Below, piece after piece: positions 26,070 through 34,363 of a stretch of DNA of 64,000 nt; within the stretch, counting starts at the first letter, position 1; the number at the start of each line of letters is the position of its first letter. The stretch is from Thalassobius sp965218685. GTDB taxonomy: Bacteria; Pseudomonadota; Alphaproteobacteria; Rhodobacterales; Rhodobacteraceae. The stretch lies in the NCBI RefSeq assembly GCF_965218685.1, contig NZ_OZ244657.1, forward strand, positions 806,001 through 870,000, read 5' to 3'. A program made the translations under genes and the position numbers. Below the pieces are notes generated by a model, which was given only the letters and a program-made list of their open reading frames with translations, did no database searches and was not told where the DNA came from.

Positions 26070-26891
26070 ATGTTCCAACAAAGCAGGCGAAACTCGAACT
26101 TCGGGTCGGCAATCACGATTGCCGGGCTGACGTATCATTCTATCGCTCGCAGCATCCGAAAAACCCATCGCAACGCTTTCATGTCGATCGCGATGAACAT
26201 GTTGCAAGTCGTCATTTTCGTGATGACCTTCTATGTCATGTTTTCGGTTCTTGGGCTGCGCAGCACGGCGTTGCGCGGTGATTTTCTGCTGTACCTGATG
26301 TCAGGCGTCTTCCTGTACATGACCCAGATTAAGACCATCGGGGCCGTTGTCGGATCCGAGGGGCCGACCTCGCCGATGATGAAGCACGCGCCGATGAACA
26401 CGGTGATCGCCATCGCCTCGTCTGCGCTGAGCGCGCTTTATATCCAGGTGCTGTCGTTGGTGGTGATCCTGTCTGTCTATTACGTCGGGTTCAAGCATTT
26501 CACCATTGAACAACCGATAAACGCCTTCGGGATGATCCTGTTGGCATGGTTTTCCGGGCTGGGGATCGGCATGGTTTTGCTGGCCGCCAAGCCTTGGTTC
26601 CCGACCCCCGTGCGCATCATCACCATGGTGTATCAGCGTGCGAACATGATCGCCTCGGGCAAGATGTTCGTGGCCAACACGCTGCCGCCTTTCATGCTGA
26701 AACTGTTCGACTGGAACCCGCTGTTTCACTGTATCGACCAGTCGCGCGGCTTTGTGTTCATCAACTATTTTCCACGCAACACCTCGGCGATGTACCCGTT
26801 CTATTTCGGGCTGGTTTTCCTGATGATTGGCCTGATGGGCGAGTTCTATACACGCCGCCACAGCAGTGCCAGCTGGGGTGCGCGTCGCTGA
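26070..26891 (+). CDS. ABC-2 type polysaccharide export permease
   Basis: A 273-residue inner-membrane protein with about six helices in the ABC-2 permease arrangement (KpsM/Wzm-like). A short cytoplasmic N-terminus contains SIRKTHRNAFMSIAMNMLQ, and late in the protein comes the polysaccharide-permease-like LPPFMLKLFDWNPLFHCIDQSRGF followed by the final helix. It would form the channel for a glycan or glycolipid, but no ATP-binding partner gene lies beside it. It is divergent from cysQ, and its stop directly abuts the stop of alkB. A partner ATPase elsewhere in the genome is likely. Confidence 0.82.
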   Translation: MFQQSRRNSNFGSAITIAGLTYHSIARSIRKTHRNAFMSIAMNMLQVVIFVMTFYVMFSVLGLRSTALRGDFLLYLMSGVFLYMTQIKTIGAVVGSEGPTSPMMKHAPMNTVIAIASSALSALYIQVLSLVVILSVYYVGFKHFTIEQPINAFGMILLAWFSGLGIGMVLLAAKPWFPTPVRIITMVYQRANMIASGKMFVANTLPPFMLKLFDWNPLFHCIDQSRGFVFINYFPRNTSAMYPFYFGLVFLMIGLMGEFYTRRHSSASWGARR

Positions 26892-27494
26892 TCAGGTGAC
26901 GACGCGGCAGGTCAGGTTGATCCGCCCTCCCTTGGCCAGCAAGCTGCTGGAGCCCGGTCTGATCCGATCCACCCCGTGGTAAACCAGCCGCGCCTCGCCG
27001 CCGATTACGGCCACGTCTCCGGACCTCAACCAGATGCTTTCGGTCTTGCCGCCGCGGGTCCGGTTGCCAATGCGAAACAGCGCGTCATCCCCCAACGAGA
27101 CTGACAGAACCGGCCATGAGAAATCCGCCTCGTCCCGGTCCTGATGCATCCCCATCCGCGCTTTTTCTTTGTAGAAATTGATCAGGCAACAGTCTGGGTC
27201 ACGTTCCGCGCTGACCAGTTGTCGCCACAGGTTCAGGACACCAACGGGTATCGACGGCCAAGCCTGCCCATTCGGGTGGCGATCCCGATAGCGATAGCCT
27301 GACCTGTCCGAATACCACCCAAACCGCCCGGCCGAGGTCATCTGAACGCTCATTGGCTTGCCATAGGGCGTCATGGGCGAAAACAGCGGGGCTTGGCGAG
27401 TTACCTCGCGCAATGCGGCGACCAGGGTCTTCTGGGCCTCGGGGCTCAATGCGCCCTGGATGATCTGCACCCCTCGGATGGAAATTTCCGACAT
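26892..27494 (-). CDS. alkB: alpha-ketoglutarate-dependent dioxygenase AlkB
   Basis: A 200-residue Fe(II)/2-oxoglutarate dioxygenase. Visible motifs are the iron ligands HQDRDE (His-x-Asp) and LVYHGVDRI (distal His), the 2OG-binding arginine in GGRINLTCRVV, and the NFYKEKARMGMHQD strand typical of AlkB. It repairs 1-methyladenine and 3-methylcytosine by oxidative demethylation in DNA or RNA. I chose the ATG at 27494 (GGGGA upstream) rather than a TTG at 27509. It is convergent with the ABC permease and divergent from dnaK. No adaptive-response ada gene is adjacent. Confidence 0.93.
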   Translation of the reverse strand: MSEISIRGVQIIQGALSPEAQKTLVAALREVTRQAPLFSPMTPYGKPMSVQMTSAGRFGWYSDRSGYRYRDRHPNGQAWPSIPVGVLNLWRQLVSAERDPDCCLINFYKEKARMGMHQDRDEADFSWPVLSVSLGDDALFRIGNRTRGGKTESIWLRSGDVAVIGGEARLVYHGVDRIRPGSSSLLAKGGRINLTCRVVT

Positions 27495-27571
27495 TCTTGT
27501 CCCCATCAACTCATTTCTAACCGCTTTAGGAGAAATTCACGCGGAATCACGGGCTCCACCGTACTCAGACG

Positions 27572-27600
27572 CTTGCAGGGGTCAAAGCCCCTCCTTATAT
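27572..27600 (+). promoter_or_regulatory. RpoH (sigma-32)-type heat-shock promoter of dnaK
   Basis: CTTG at 27572-27575, a 17-nt spacer and CCTTATAT at 27593-27600 match the RpoH consensus known from Rhodobacter and other alphaproteobacteria. The element is about 115 bp before the dnaK start. I see no CIRCE inverted repeat in the 205-bp gap. Confidence 0.75.
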
Positions 27601-27714
27601 ACGCCGAGAAGCGCGGTGAACCCAATCCGGATCACCGCAAAACAGGATCGGGGCAGGATGCCATAACGGGTCCACGTCTCGTGTCATCGCCTTGAATGTG
27701 AAGGGATCGAAAAC

Positions 27715-29634
27715 ATGGCTAAAGTCATTGGTATTGACCTTGGTACCACCAACAGCTGCGTCGCAATCATGGACGGCGCCCAACCCAAAGTAATCGAAAA
27801 CTCCGAGGGTGCTCGCACCACTCCGTCGATCGTTGCTTTTACAGACAACGAGCGTCTGGTCGGCCAGCCTGCAAAACGCCAGGCCGTCACCAACGCCACC
27901 AACACCGTGTTCGGTGTGAAGCGCCTGATTGGTCGTCGCGCGGACGACCCGTATCTGGCCAAGGACAAGAAAAACATGCCGTTCAACGTCATCGACGGCG
28001 GCAACGGCGACGCATGGGTCGAAGCTCAGGGTGAGAAATACTCCCCCAGCCAGATTTCTGCGTTCATCCTGGGCAAGATGAAGGAAACGGCAGAATCCTA
28101 CCTGGGTGAAGACGTCACTCAGGCGGTGATCACCGTTCCTGCCTACTTCAACGATGCTCAGCGTCAGGCCACCAAGGACGCCGGTAAGATCGCCGGCCTG
28201 GAAGTCCTGCGGATCATCAACGAACCGACCGCAGCCGCGCTGGCCTATGGTCTGGACAAAGAAGACACCCACACCATTGCGGTCTATGACCTGGGTGGTG
28301 GTACCTTCGACGTGACCATTCTGGAGATTGACGACGGCCTGTTCGAAGTTAAATCGACCAACGGCGACACCTTCCTGGGTGGTGAAGACTTTGACATGCG
28401 CATCGTCAACTACCTGGCGGACGAGTTCAAAAAAGAACACGGCGCCGACCTGACCAAGGACAAGATGGCCCTGCAGCGTCTGAAAGAAGCCGCTGAGAAA
28501 GCCAAGATCGAGCTGTCCTCGAGCCAGCAAACCGAGATCAACCAGCCGTTTATCGCGATGGACCCGAACTCGGGCACACCGCTGCACCTGGTGATGAAGC
28601 TGACCCGTTCCAAACTGGAATCGCTGGTCAGTGACCTGATCAAAGCTTCGATCAAGCCCTGCCAGGCCGCACTGAAAGACGCGGGCCTGACCACCGGCGA
28701 CATCGACGAGGTTGTTCTGGTCGGCGGTATGACCCGTATGCCCAAAGTCATCGAAGAGGTGACCAAGTTCTTCGGTAAAGAGCCCCACAAGGGTGTGAAC
28801 CCCGACGAAGTGGTCGCCATGGGCGCCGCCATTCAGGCCGGTGTTCTGCAGGGTGACGTGAAAGACGTGGTTCTGCTGGACGTGACCCCGCTGTCGCTGG
28901 GTATCGAAACCCTGGGCGGTGTGTTCACCCGCCTGATCGACCGCAACACCACGATCCCGACCAAGAAGTCTCAGGTCTTCTCGACCGCCGAAGACAACCA
29001 GTCGGCCGTGACCTTGCGTGTATTCCAGGGCGAGCGTGAGATGGCTGCAGACAACAAGCTGCTGGGCCAGTTCAACCTGGAAGACATCCCGCCAGCGCCG
29101 CGTGGCATGCCCCAGATCGAAGTGACCTTTGACATCGACGCCAACGGCATCGTGTCGGTGGCCGCCAAGGACAAAGGCACCGGCAAAGAACAGTCGATCA
29201 CCATCCAGGCCTCGGGCGGCCTGTCCGACGCGGACATCGAAGCCATGGTTAAGGACGCCGAAGCCAACGCCGAAGCCGACAAAGAGCGCAAGGAACTGGT
29301 CGAAGCACGCAACCAGGCCGAAAGCCTGATCCACTCGACCGAAAAGTCGATGGAAGAGCACAGCGACAAGGTGGACCCGACCACGATCGAAGCGATCGAG
29401 TTGGCCATCGCCGCGCTGAAGGACGACCTGGAAAAAGACGACGCCTCCGCCGAGAAGATCAAGTCCGGCGTCCAGAACGTGACCGAAGCGGCCATGAAAC
29501 TGGGCGAGGCGATCTATAAGGCCACCCAGGACGAACCCGTTGACGAGCCCGCTGCTGCTGACGAAGCAGGCGGCCCCGATGACGACATCGTCGATGCTGA
29601 CTTCGAAGACCTGGGCGACGACAAGCGTTCGTAA
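27715..29634 (+). CDS. dnaK: molecular chaperone DnaK (Hsp70)
   Basis: A 639-residue Hsp70 of normal length. The ATPase domain starts VIGIDLGTTNSCVAIMDG and has the later signatures IAVYDLGGGTFDVTIL and VVLVGGMTRMPKV. The substrate-binding domain follows from about residue 390 (LDVTPLSLGIETLGG), then the helical lid and an acidic, Ala-rich C-terminal tail ending DDDIVDADFEDLGDD. It folds proteins in the cytoplasm with DnaJ, encoded next, and GrpE, not in this window. The RpoH-type promoter upstream implies heat induction. Confidence 0.99.
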   Translation: MAKVIGIDLGTTNSCVAIMDGAQPKVIENSEGARTTPSIVAFTDNERLVGQPAKRQAVTNATNTVFGVKRLIGRRADDPYLAKDKKNMPFNVIDGGNGDAWVEAQGEKYSPSQISAFILGKMKETAESYLGEDVTQAVITVPAYFNDAQRQATKDAGKIAGLEVLRIINEPTAAALAYGLDKEDTHTIAVYDLGGGTFDVTILEIDDGLFEVKSTNGDTFLGGEDFDMRIVNYLADEFKKEHGADLTKDKMALQRLKEAAEKAKIELSSSQQTEINQPFIAMDPNSGTPLHLVMKLTRSKLESLVSDLIKASIKPCQAALKDAGLTTGDIDEVVLVGGMTRMPKVIEEVTKFFGKEPHKGVNPDEVVAMGAAIQAGVLQGDVKDVVLLDVTPLSLGIETLGGVFTRLIDRNTTIPTKKSQVFSTAEDNQSAVTLRVFQGEREMAADNKLLGQFNLEDIPPAPRGMPQIEVTFDIDANGIVSVAAKDKGTGKEQSITIQASGGLSDADIEAMVKDAEANAEADKERKELVEARNQAESLIHSTEKSMEEHSDKVDPTTIEAIELAIAALKDDLEKDDASAEKIKSGVQNVTEAAMKLGEAIYKATQDEPVDEPAAADEAGGPDDDIVDADFEDLGDDKRS

Positions 29635-29654
29635 GAATCCGTCGGAACCATATG

Positions 29655-29684
29655 GGGCCGGTCCTGACCGGGCCGGCCCTTTTC
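29655..29684 (+). terminator. partial terminator between dnaK and dnaJ
   Basis: A GC-rich hairpin with about ten base pairs (ggger-like left arm gggccggtcc, right arm gggccggccc with one G-T pair, 5-nt loop) is followed by TTTTCG. It lies 20 bp past the dnaK stop and 23 bp before dnaJ, so it probably lowers dnaJ expression relative to dnaK. Confidence 0.65.
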
Positions 29685-29706
29685 GTTCCTGAAAGGGGAA
29701 TACCCA

Positions 29707-30852
29707 ATGTCAAAACGTGATTATTACGATGTGCTTGGCGCATCCAAGGGTGCCTCTGCCGACGAACTGAAAAAAGCCTATCGCAAGAAGGCCAAAGAGC
29801 TGCACCCCGACCGGAACGCGGACAACCCCGACGCCGAGGCTCAGTTCAAAGAGGTCAACGAGGCTTATGAATGCCTCAAGGACCCCGAAAAGAAGGCAGC
29901 CTATGACCGCTATGGTCACGCGGCCTTTGAAAACGGCATGGGCGGCGGCCCGCGCGGCGGACATCCAGGCCAGGGTGATTTCGGCAGCGCGTTCTCGGAC
30001 GTGTTCGACGACCTGTTCGGCGACTTCATGGGTGGCCGTGGTGGCGGCGGCGGTCGCAACCGTGCCGCGCGCGGGGCCGACCTGCGCTATAACCTGCGGG
30101 TCTCGTTGGAAGAGGCGTTCACCGGCGCGCAGAAAACCATCAAGGTGCCCAGTACCGTTGCCTGTGAGTCCTGCGATGGCTCGGGCGCCGAAGGTGGCGC
30201 GGAACCCACCACCTGCCCGACCTGTTCGGGCATGGGTAAAGTGCGCGCTCAGCAGGGGTTCTTTACGGTCGAACGTACCTGCCCGACCTGTTCGGGCATG
30301 GGGCAGATCATCCAGAACCCGTGTAAATCCTGTGGCGGTCATGGCCGTGTTCAAAAAGAGCGTACGCTAAGCGTCAATATCCCTGCTGGCGTTGAAACCG
30401 GCACCCGTATCCGCCTGTCCGGCGAAGGCGAGGCCGGGCTGCGTGGCGGACCGACGGGCGATCTGTACATCTTTATCGACGTCGCCCGGCACGAGCTGTT
30501 CGAACGCGAGGATGTGAACCTGTTCTGCCGCGTCCCCGTCAGCATGGCGACTGCCGCCCTGGGTGGCGATATCGAAGTGCCGACGATCGACGGTGGCCGC
30601 AGCCGCGTGAAGATCCCATCTGGCAGTCAGGCTGGCCGGCAGATGCGTCTGCGTGGCAAGGGCATGCCCGCCCTGCGCGGCGCTGGTTCGGGGGACATGT
30701 TCATCGAACTGGCGGTGGAAACTCCCGTGAACCTTAGCTCTAAGCAGAAAGAACTGCTGCGAGAGTTCGAGCAGCTGGGCAAGGATAACAACCCTGAAAG
30801 CAACAGCTTTTTCAACAAGGTAAAGGGTTTCTGGGACAGCATGAAAAGCTGA
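29707..30852 (+). CDS. dnaJ: co-chaperone DnaJ (Hsp40)
   Basis: A 381-residue class A J-protein. The J domain (residues 1-70) has the HPD tripeptide in LHPDRNADN. A Gly/Phe-rich linker follows (MGGGPRGGHPGQGDFG and later GGRGGGGG). The zinc-binding domain has four Cys repeats: CESCDGSG, CPTCSGMG, CPTCSGMG and CKSCGGHG. The C-terminal substrate domains come last. It stimulates DnaK ATP hydrolysis and delivers clients. It has its own AAAGGGGA ribosome binding site and is co-oriented with dnaK. Confidence 0.99.
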   Translation: MSKRDYYDVLGASKGASADELKKAYRKKAKELHPDRNADNPDAEAQFKEVNEAYECLKDPEKKAAYDRYGHAAFENGMGGGPRGGHPGQGDFGSAFSDVFDDLFGDFMGGRGGGGGRNRAARGADLRYNLRVSLEEAFTGAQKTIKVPSTVACESCDGSGAEGGAEPTTCPTCSGMGKVRAQQGFFTVERTCPTCSGMGQIIQNPCKSCGGHGRVQKERTLSVNIPAGVETGTRIRLSGEGEAGLRGGPTGDLYIFIDVARHELFEREDVNLFCRVPVSMATAALGGDIEVPTIDGGRSRVKIPSGSQAGRQMRLRGKGMPALRGAGSGDMFIELAVETPVNLSSKQKELLREFEQLGKDNNPESNSFFNKVKGFWDSMKS

Positions 30853-30903
30853 CCTCAGAAAGTCGTTAACCAATCTGTAAGCGAATCGGCGGAGCTTGGG
30901 CAT

Positions 30904-31665
30904 ATGTCTCAGCTCCGCTCTTCTTTTCAGGAAATGCCTGGCCTTTTCTCCTTTGATCAGGACGAGGCACCCGTGCCGGAAAAAGGCAAGCAGCCCAGCT
31001 ATATCCGGGATCACCGAAAACGTCTGCGTGGCCGGTTCATGGATGGCGGCGCTACCGCCCTGCCCGACTACGAACTGCTGGAACTGGTCCTGTTCCGCGC
31101 CATTCCACGCTGCGATGTAAAACCCTTGGCCCGCGCCTTGCTGGAACAGTTCGGCGACTTCAACGGGGTGCTGTCAGCCCCACCGGCGCGGTTGGCGCAA
31201 GTTCCTGGCGTGGGCGAGGCCGTAATTTGCGAGCTTAAGATCGTCGAAGCTGCCGCCCAACGTCTGTCCCGCGCGCGAATTCTGCGCAAACAGGTGATAT
31301 CCAGCTGGGATGCGCTGCTGGATTACTGCCACACCACCATGGCCCACCGCGAGACCGAGCAATTCCGCATCCTGTTCCTGGACCGCAAAAACGTGCTGAT
31401 CGCCGACGAAGATCAAGCCCGCGGCACCGTCGACCACGTGCCTGTTTACCCGCGCGAGGTCGTGAAGCGAACCCTCGAACTGAATGCGTCAGCGCTCATT
31501 CTGGTGCACAATCATCCCTCGGGTGATCCGACCCCGTCCGACGCTGACATCTCTATGACCGAACAGATAAATGCTGCCTGCCAGACCATGGGCATCACCC
31601 TGCACGATCATCTGATCATCGGTCGCTCGCGCGAGCTGAGCTTTCGCGCCCAGGGGCTTTTGTGA
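30904..31665 (+). CDS. radC: RadC/JAMM-domain protein
   Basis: A 253-residue RadC family protein. An N-terminal helix-hairpin-helix region (about 70-105, LAQVPGVGEAVICELK) precedes the MPN+ metalloprotease-like domain with the zinc motif HNHPSGDPTPSDAD near residue 204. Historically called a DNA repair protein; its actual role is unsettled in the literature. It lies 51 bp after dnaJ on the same strand, and its stop abuts that of the convergent PstS-OmpA gene. Confidence 0.93.
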   Translation: MSQLRSSFQEMPGLFSFDQDEAPVPEKGKQPSYIRDHRKRLRGRFMDGGATALPDYELLELVLFRAIPRCDVKPLARALLEQFGDFNGVLSAPPARLAQVPGVGEAVICELKIVEAAAQRLSRARILRKQVISSWDALLDYCHTTMAHRETEQFRILFLDRKNVLIADEDQARGTVDHVPVYPREVVKRTLELNASALILVHNHPSGDPTPSDADISMTEQINAACQTMGITLHDHLIIGRSRELSFRAQGLL

Positions 31666-33225
31666 TTACTGCACCCAAACCTCGACCCGGCGATTGACCT
31701 GACGCCCCCAGGCGCTGTCGTCGCACGCCATGGGCATCGCCTCGCCAAAGGCATCGACATCCAGTTTCAACCGATCAAAGCTGGCTGTCTCGGCAGTGGT
31801 TTGCACGGCTGTGCGCACGGCCTCGGCCCGGCGCAGCGCGATCCCCAGATTGGCCGAGGCCAGCCCCTCGCCATCACTGAAGCCAACAAACATCAAGCGG
31901 CGCCCATCATATTGCCCCGCCTCAATTTCCTGCGCCAGTTGCGCCACATTTGAACGGGACTGCGCATCCAGACGGATCGAGCCTGCCTCGAACCGGAAAG
32001 TCGTCGTCAACCGTTTCATCGGTCGCAACACCTGCACCATTCGCTGCAGATCGTCCAACGAGACCTCTTTTCCGGCCTGTGCGATGGCATTGGCAAAACG
32101 GTTGCCCTGAATATCGATCGGGACAAGCTCGGGTGCCTGGTCAATATAGCCCGCGCGCCGGATCACCAGCTGCGCGGACAGACTGCGCGTGAAGGTCAGG
32201 AAATCTCGCGCCAGTTTCGGCAATCGCCGCGCGGGGACATATAGAAACACCGGCGCCGTCAGGGGATAATCCTCGGTCTTGACCGAGTTTCGCTCGGCCG
32301 GAACAAGAAAACCACATTTCCCACTTAGCGGAACCGCCTTCACCCCAAGCGTTCCCGAGTTGCTGGCCAGCCCCAATCCAAACGGATCCCTCGCAATTGC
32401 CTGAACCAGCGTCAGGTTGTTCGGATGCCGCAAAGCTACGGCCGCAATCCCCGCACCGACCGGGGTCAAAAGCCGGTCAGTCGCCGCCTGCCCCAACCCG
32501 GATTTGTCATCCAGCATATGCACGTTGATCGGCGCATCTGGTCCGCCAAGCTCTTGCCAATTCGTGATTTTTCCAGAAATGACTCGCGACAGCATGGTCG
32601 TGGTGATGCTGCCCAACGGATTGTCTGTGGCCACGACGGGCACAAATGCATCCAGCGCCAGCACACGGCTGCGCCCGGCGGCGTTCAGATCGCCCAGACC
32701 GGCCTCTTGCGCCAGCTTGGCCTCGTTCACACGCACCTCGCGCTGAGACATCACGATGTCTGCCTGGTCCGCCAGAAGGTCCGCAAACCCGTCGTCGGTG
32801 TTGGTCGAACGAACAGCAAACACGCCCATTACCTTGTCAGACTCGGGGTCGGCAAAGATATAGACCCGTTCGGTCGGCGCCGTGTCCTCGTGGGTCAGCT
32901 TCAGGCCCGAGCTTTGGGCAAAGGTTTCGATCAGCGCCGGCAGCAGCACCCGCCCAACCGAGGCCTCGCCGGACAGCGTCAGCTCGGCGATGTAGTCCTC
33001 AAGGTTCGGGCAGCCCGGCCCCTCGCATCGCACGCTGGAACCATCCACCGTCAGCTCGCCATAGATCGTATCAAGACGGTAATATTCGCCGTCAAATCCA
33101 CGCAGAGCGCCGCTGATCTCGACCTTTCCATCAGGCGAGATCAGGGTCACATCCTGCGCCCATGCGGCAGGTAGCCCGAGAAAAACAAAAAGTGCGGTGA
33201 AAATCACCGCACGGACCCCGTTCAT
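31666..33225 (-). CDS. PstS-like substrate-binding domain fused to an OmpA domain
   Basis: A 519-residue exported protein. Signal peptide about 1-23 (AVIFTALFVFLGLPAAWA). Residues of roughly 90-345 form a phosphate-binding-protein-like domain (LTLSGEASVGRVLLPALIETF, then IVMSQREV and AFVPVVATDNPLGSI). The C-terminal 120 residues form an OmpA/MotB peptidoglycan-binding domain (FRFEAGSIRLDAQSRSNV, VGFSDGEG, LGIALRRAEAVRTA). The start ATG 33225 has AGGA 8 nt upstream. This architecture suggests a solute or signal sensor held on the cell wall rather than a transport partner; no ABC permease is adjacent. It follows the unknown secreted protein gene by 24 bp. Confidence 0.85.
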   Translation of the reverse strand: MNGVRAVIFTALFVFLGLPAAWAQDVTLISPDGKVEISGALRGFDGEYYRLDTIYGELTVDGSSVRCEGPGCPNLEDYIAELTLSGEASVGRVLLPALIETFAQSSGLKLTHEDTAPTERVYIFADPESDKVMGVFAVRSTNTDDGFADLLADQADIVMSQREVRVNEAKLAQEAGLGDLNAAGRSRVLALDAFVPVVATDNPLGSITTTMLSRVISGKITNWQELGGPDAPINVHMLDDKSGLGQAATDRLLTPVGAGIAAVALRHPNNLTLVQAIARDPFGLGLASNSGTLGVKAVPLSGKCGFLVPAERNSVKTEDYPLTAPVFLYVPARRLPKLARDFLTFTRSLSAQLVIRRAGYIDQAPELVPIDIQGNRFANAIAQAGKEVSLDDLQRMVQVLRPMKRLTTTFRFEAGSIRLDAQSRSNVAQLAQEIEAGQYDGRRLMFVGFSDGEGLASANLGIALRRAEAVRTAVQTTAETASFDRLKLDVDAFGEAMPMACDDSAWGRQVNRRVEVWVQ

Positions 33226-33249
33226 TGTTGCGTGTCCTGAATCAACCAA

Positions 33250-34257
33250 TCATTTGGCTGCGACTTTCAGGTCTTCCAGCACGTTTTTCAACACCAGAAA
33301 GTCACCAATCGCGTCACAATCGGGCATCGTCAGCTGCAATTCCTGCACACGGGGCACACTTGCCTCGGAAATCTGCAGGGACTGCGCCGAGATTTCGCGG
33401 CCGCAAGTGGCATCGGTAACCTCGGCCTCGATTTCAAGCTGGATATCTCCAACCCGCGAGGTCGTCCCCGAGGGGAAGGTGTAGACCTGCGCCTGCATGC
33501 CCTCGGGCAATGCGGGATCGCCAATCAGGCTAAGAAAACCGCTTTCGCCGTGGATGGTTTTTTCCAGATCACCGGTGTGCTGATCCCAGATATGCCCGTC
33601 TTCGCCAAACTGGGCGCCAAATTCCAGCGCGTGCAGATGCAGGCTGGCGACGCCCTGCCATTGCACCACCGCCCGATCATAGAACCGCAGCGAGGGCACC
33701 TGAACCGTCGTAATTGCACTGTTATCCTGGCCAAAATCTGCAATGAATACAGAGGTTTCGGACAGGGCCGGCATTGTCAGGAACAGCTCGCCTTGGTCGT
33801 CGGTCATCTCGGTGATCATCAGCCCGTTGTGGTGCAGCGTCACGCGGGTGCCCGGCAGACAGGCCGAGCGGATTTCAATATTCACCATGGCAGCGATGGT
33901 CGGTTCAGCCGTCATCTCGATCGAGCAGCTAAAGCCGCCCTGAACCTCGACGGGCTGGGGCACGACGATTTCCTTTTCGGTCACGGCCACACGTTGGATG
34001 CCCTGCGAGGGCATGTTCAGCTCTTGAAAGATATCCGCAGGGATTTCCGGCAGGGGCGAGGCCGTCAACTCGACATTTCTCAGATCGCTTTGAGGGGCGG
34101 GCTGCGGATCAGCTGGCGGCATTGCGGCCACCAGGATCGGCGAGGGCATGATATTGGACGAAACGGTCGGCGCGCTATTTTCCATGAAATAGCCCGATCC
34201 GATCGCAACAGCGACGGCGCCAAAGCTTAGCGCAATACTGGATGCTCGTTTGACCAT
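33250..34257 (-). CDS. secreted or membrane-anchored protein of unknown function
   Basis: I do not recognise a named family. The 335-residue product starts with an N-terminal hydrophobic segment (SIALSFGAVAVAIGSGYF), a signal peptide or anchor, then a Pro-rich linker (PPADPQPAPQ). The rest is beta-rich and has four cysteines in two pairs (FSC and RSAC; ATC and PDC), which may form disulfides in the periplasm. The middle contains a segment like a carboxypeptidase-regulatory or Ig-type domain (GTRVTLHHNGLMITEMTDDQGELFLTMP is split by me only as description). It lies between secA and the PstS-OmpA gene, same strand. The ATG at 34257 follows GGAGG at a 5-nt spacing, and that GGAGG is inside a hairpin. 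Confidence 0.8.
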   Translation of the reverse strand: MVKRASSIALSFGAVAVAIGSGYFMENSAPTVSSNIMPSPILVAAMPPADPQPAPQSDLRNVELTASPLPEIPADIFQELNMPSQGIQRVAVTEKEIVVPQPVEVQGGFSCSIEMTAEPTIAAMVNIEIRSACLPGTRVTLHHNGLMITEMTDDQGELFLTMPALSETSVFIADFGQDNSAITTVQVPSLRFYDRAVVQWQGVASLHLHALEFGAQFGEDGHIWDQHTGDLEKTIHGESGFLSLIGDPALPEGMQAQVYTFPSGTTSRVGDIQLEIEAEVTDATCGREISAQSLQISEASVPRVQELQLTMPDCDAIGDFLVLKNVLEDLKVAAK

Positions 34258-34260
34258 GTT

Positions 34261-34289
34261 TGCCTCCAACCCACTTCAGGTTGGAAGCA
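34261..34289 (-). promoter_or_regulatory. hairpin covering the ribosome binding site
   Basis: Arms 34261-34271 and 34279-34289 pair at ten of eleven positions around a 7-nt loop. The GGAGG ribosome binding site of the next gene (34263-34267) is in one arm. There is no T-run, so termination is unlikely; limiting translation of the unknown secreted protein is my inference. Confidence 0.5.
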
Positions 34290-34363
34290 AATGTCGCCCG
34301 CAAAAGTGGCGCGTATAAGGCGCCGTCAGGGAACCATTCGGGCCATTTTCAGCCCGGATGTGA

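Noticed and set aside
27510..27714. CIRCE/HrcA operator before dnaK
   Set aside because: No 9-bp TTAGCACTC-type inverted repeat was seen; the RpoH-type element accounts for heat control.
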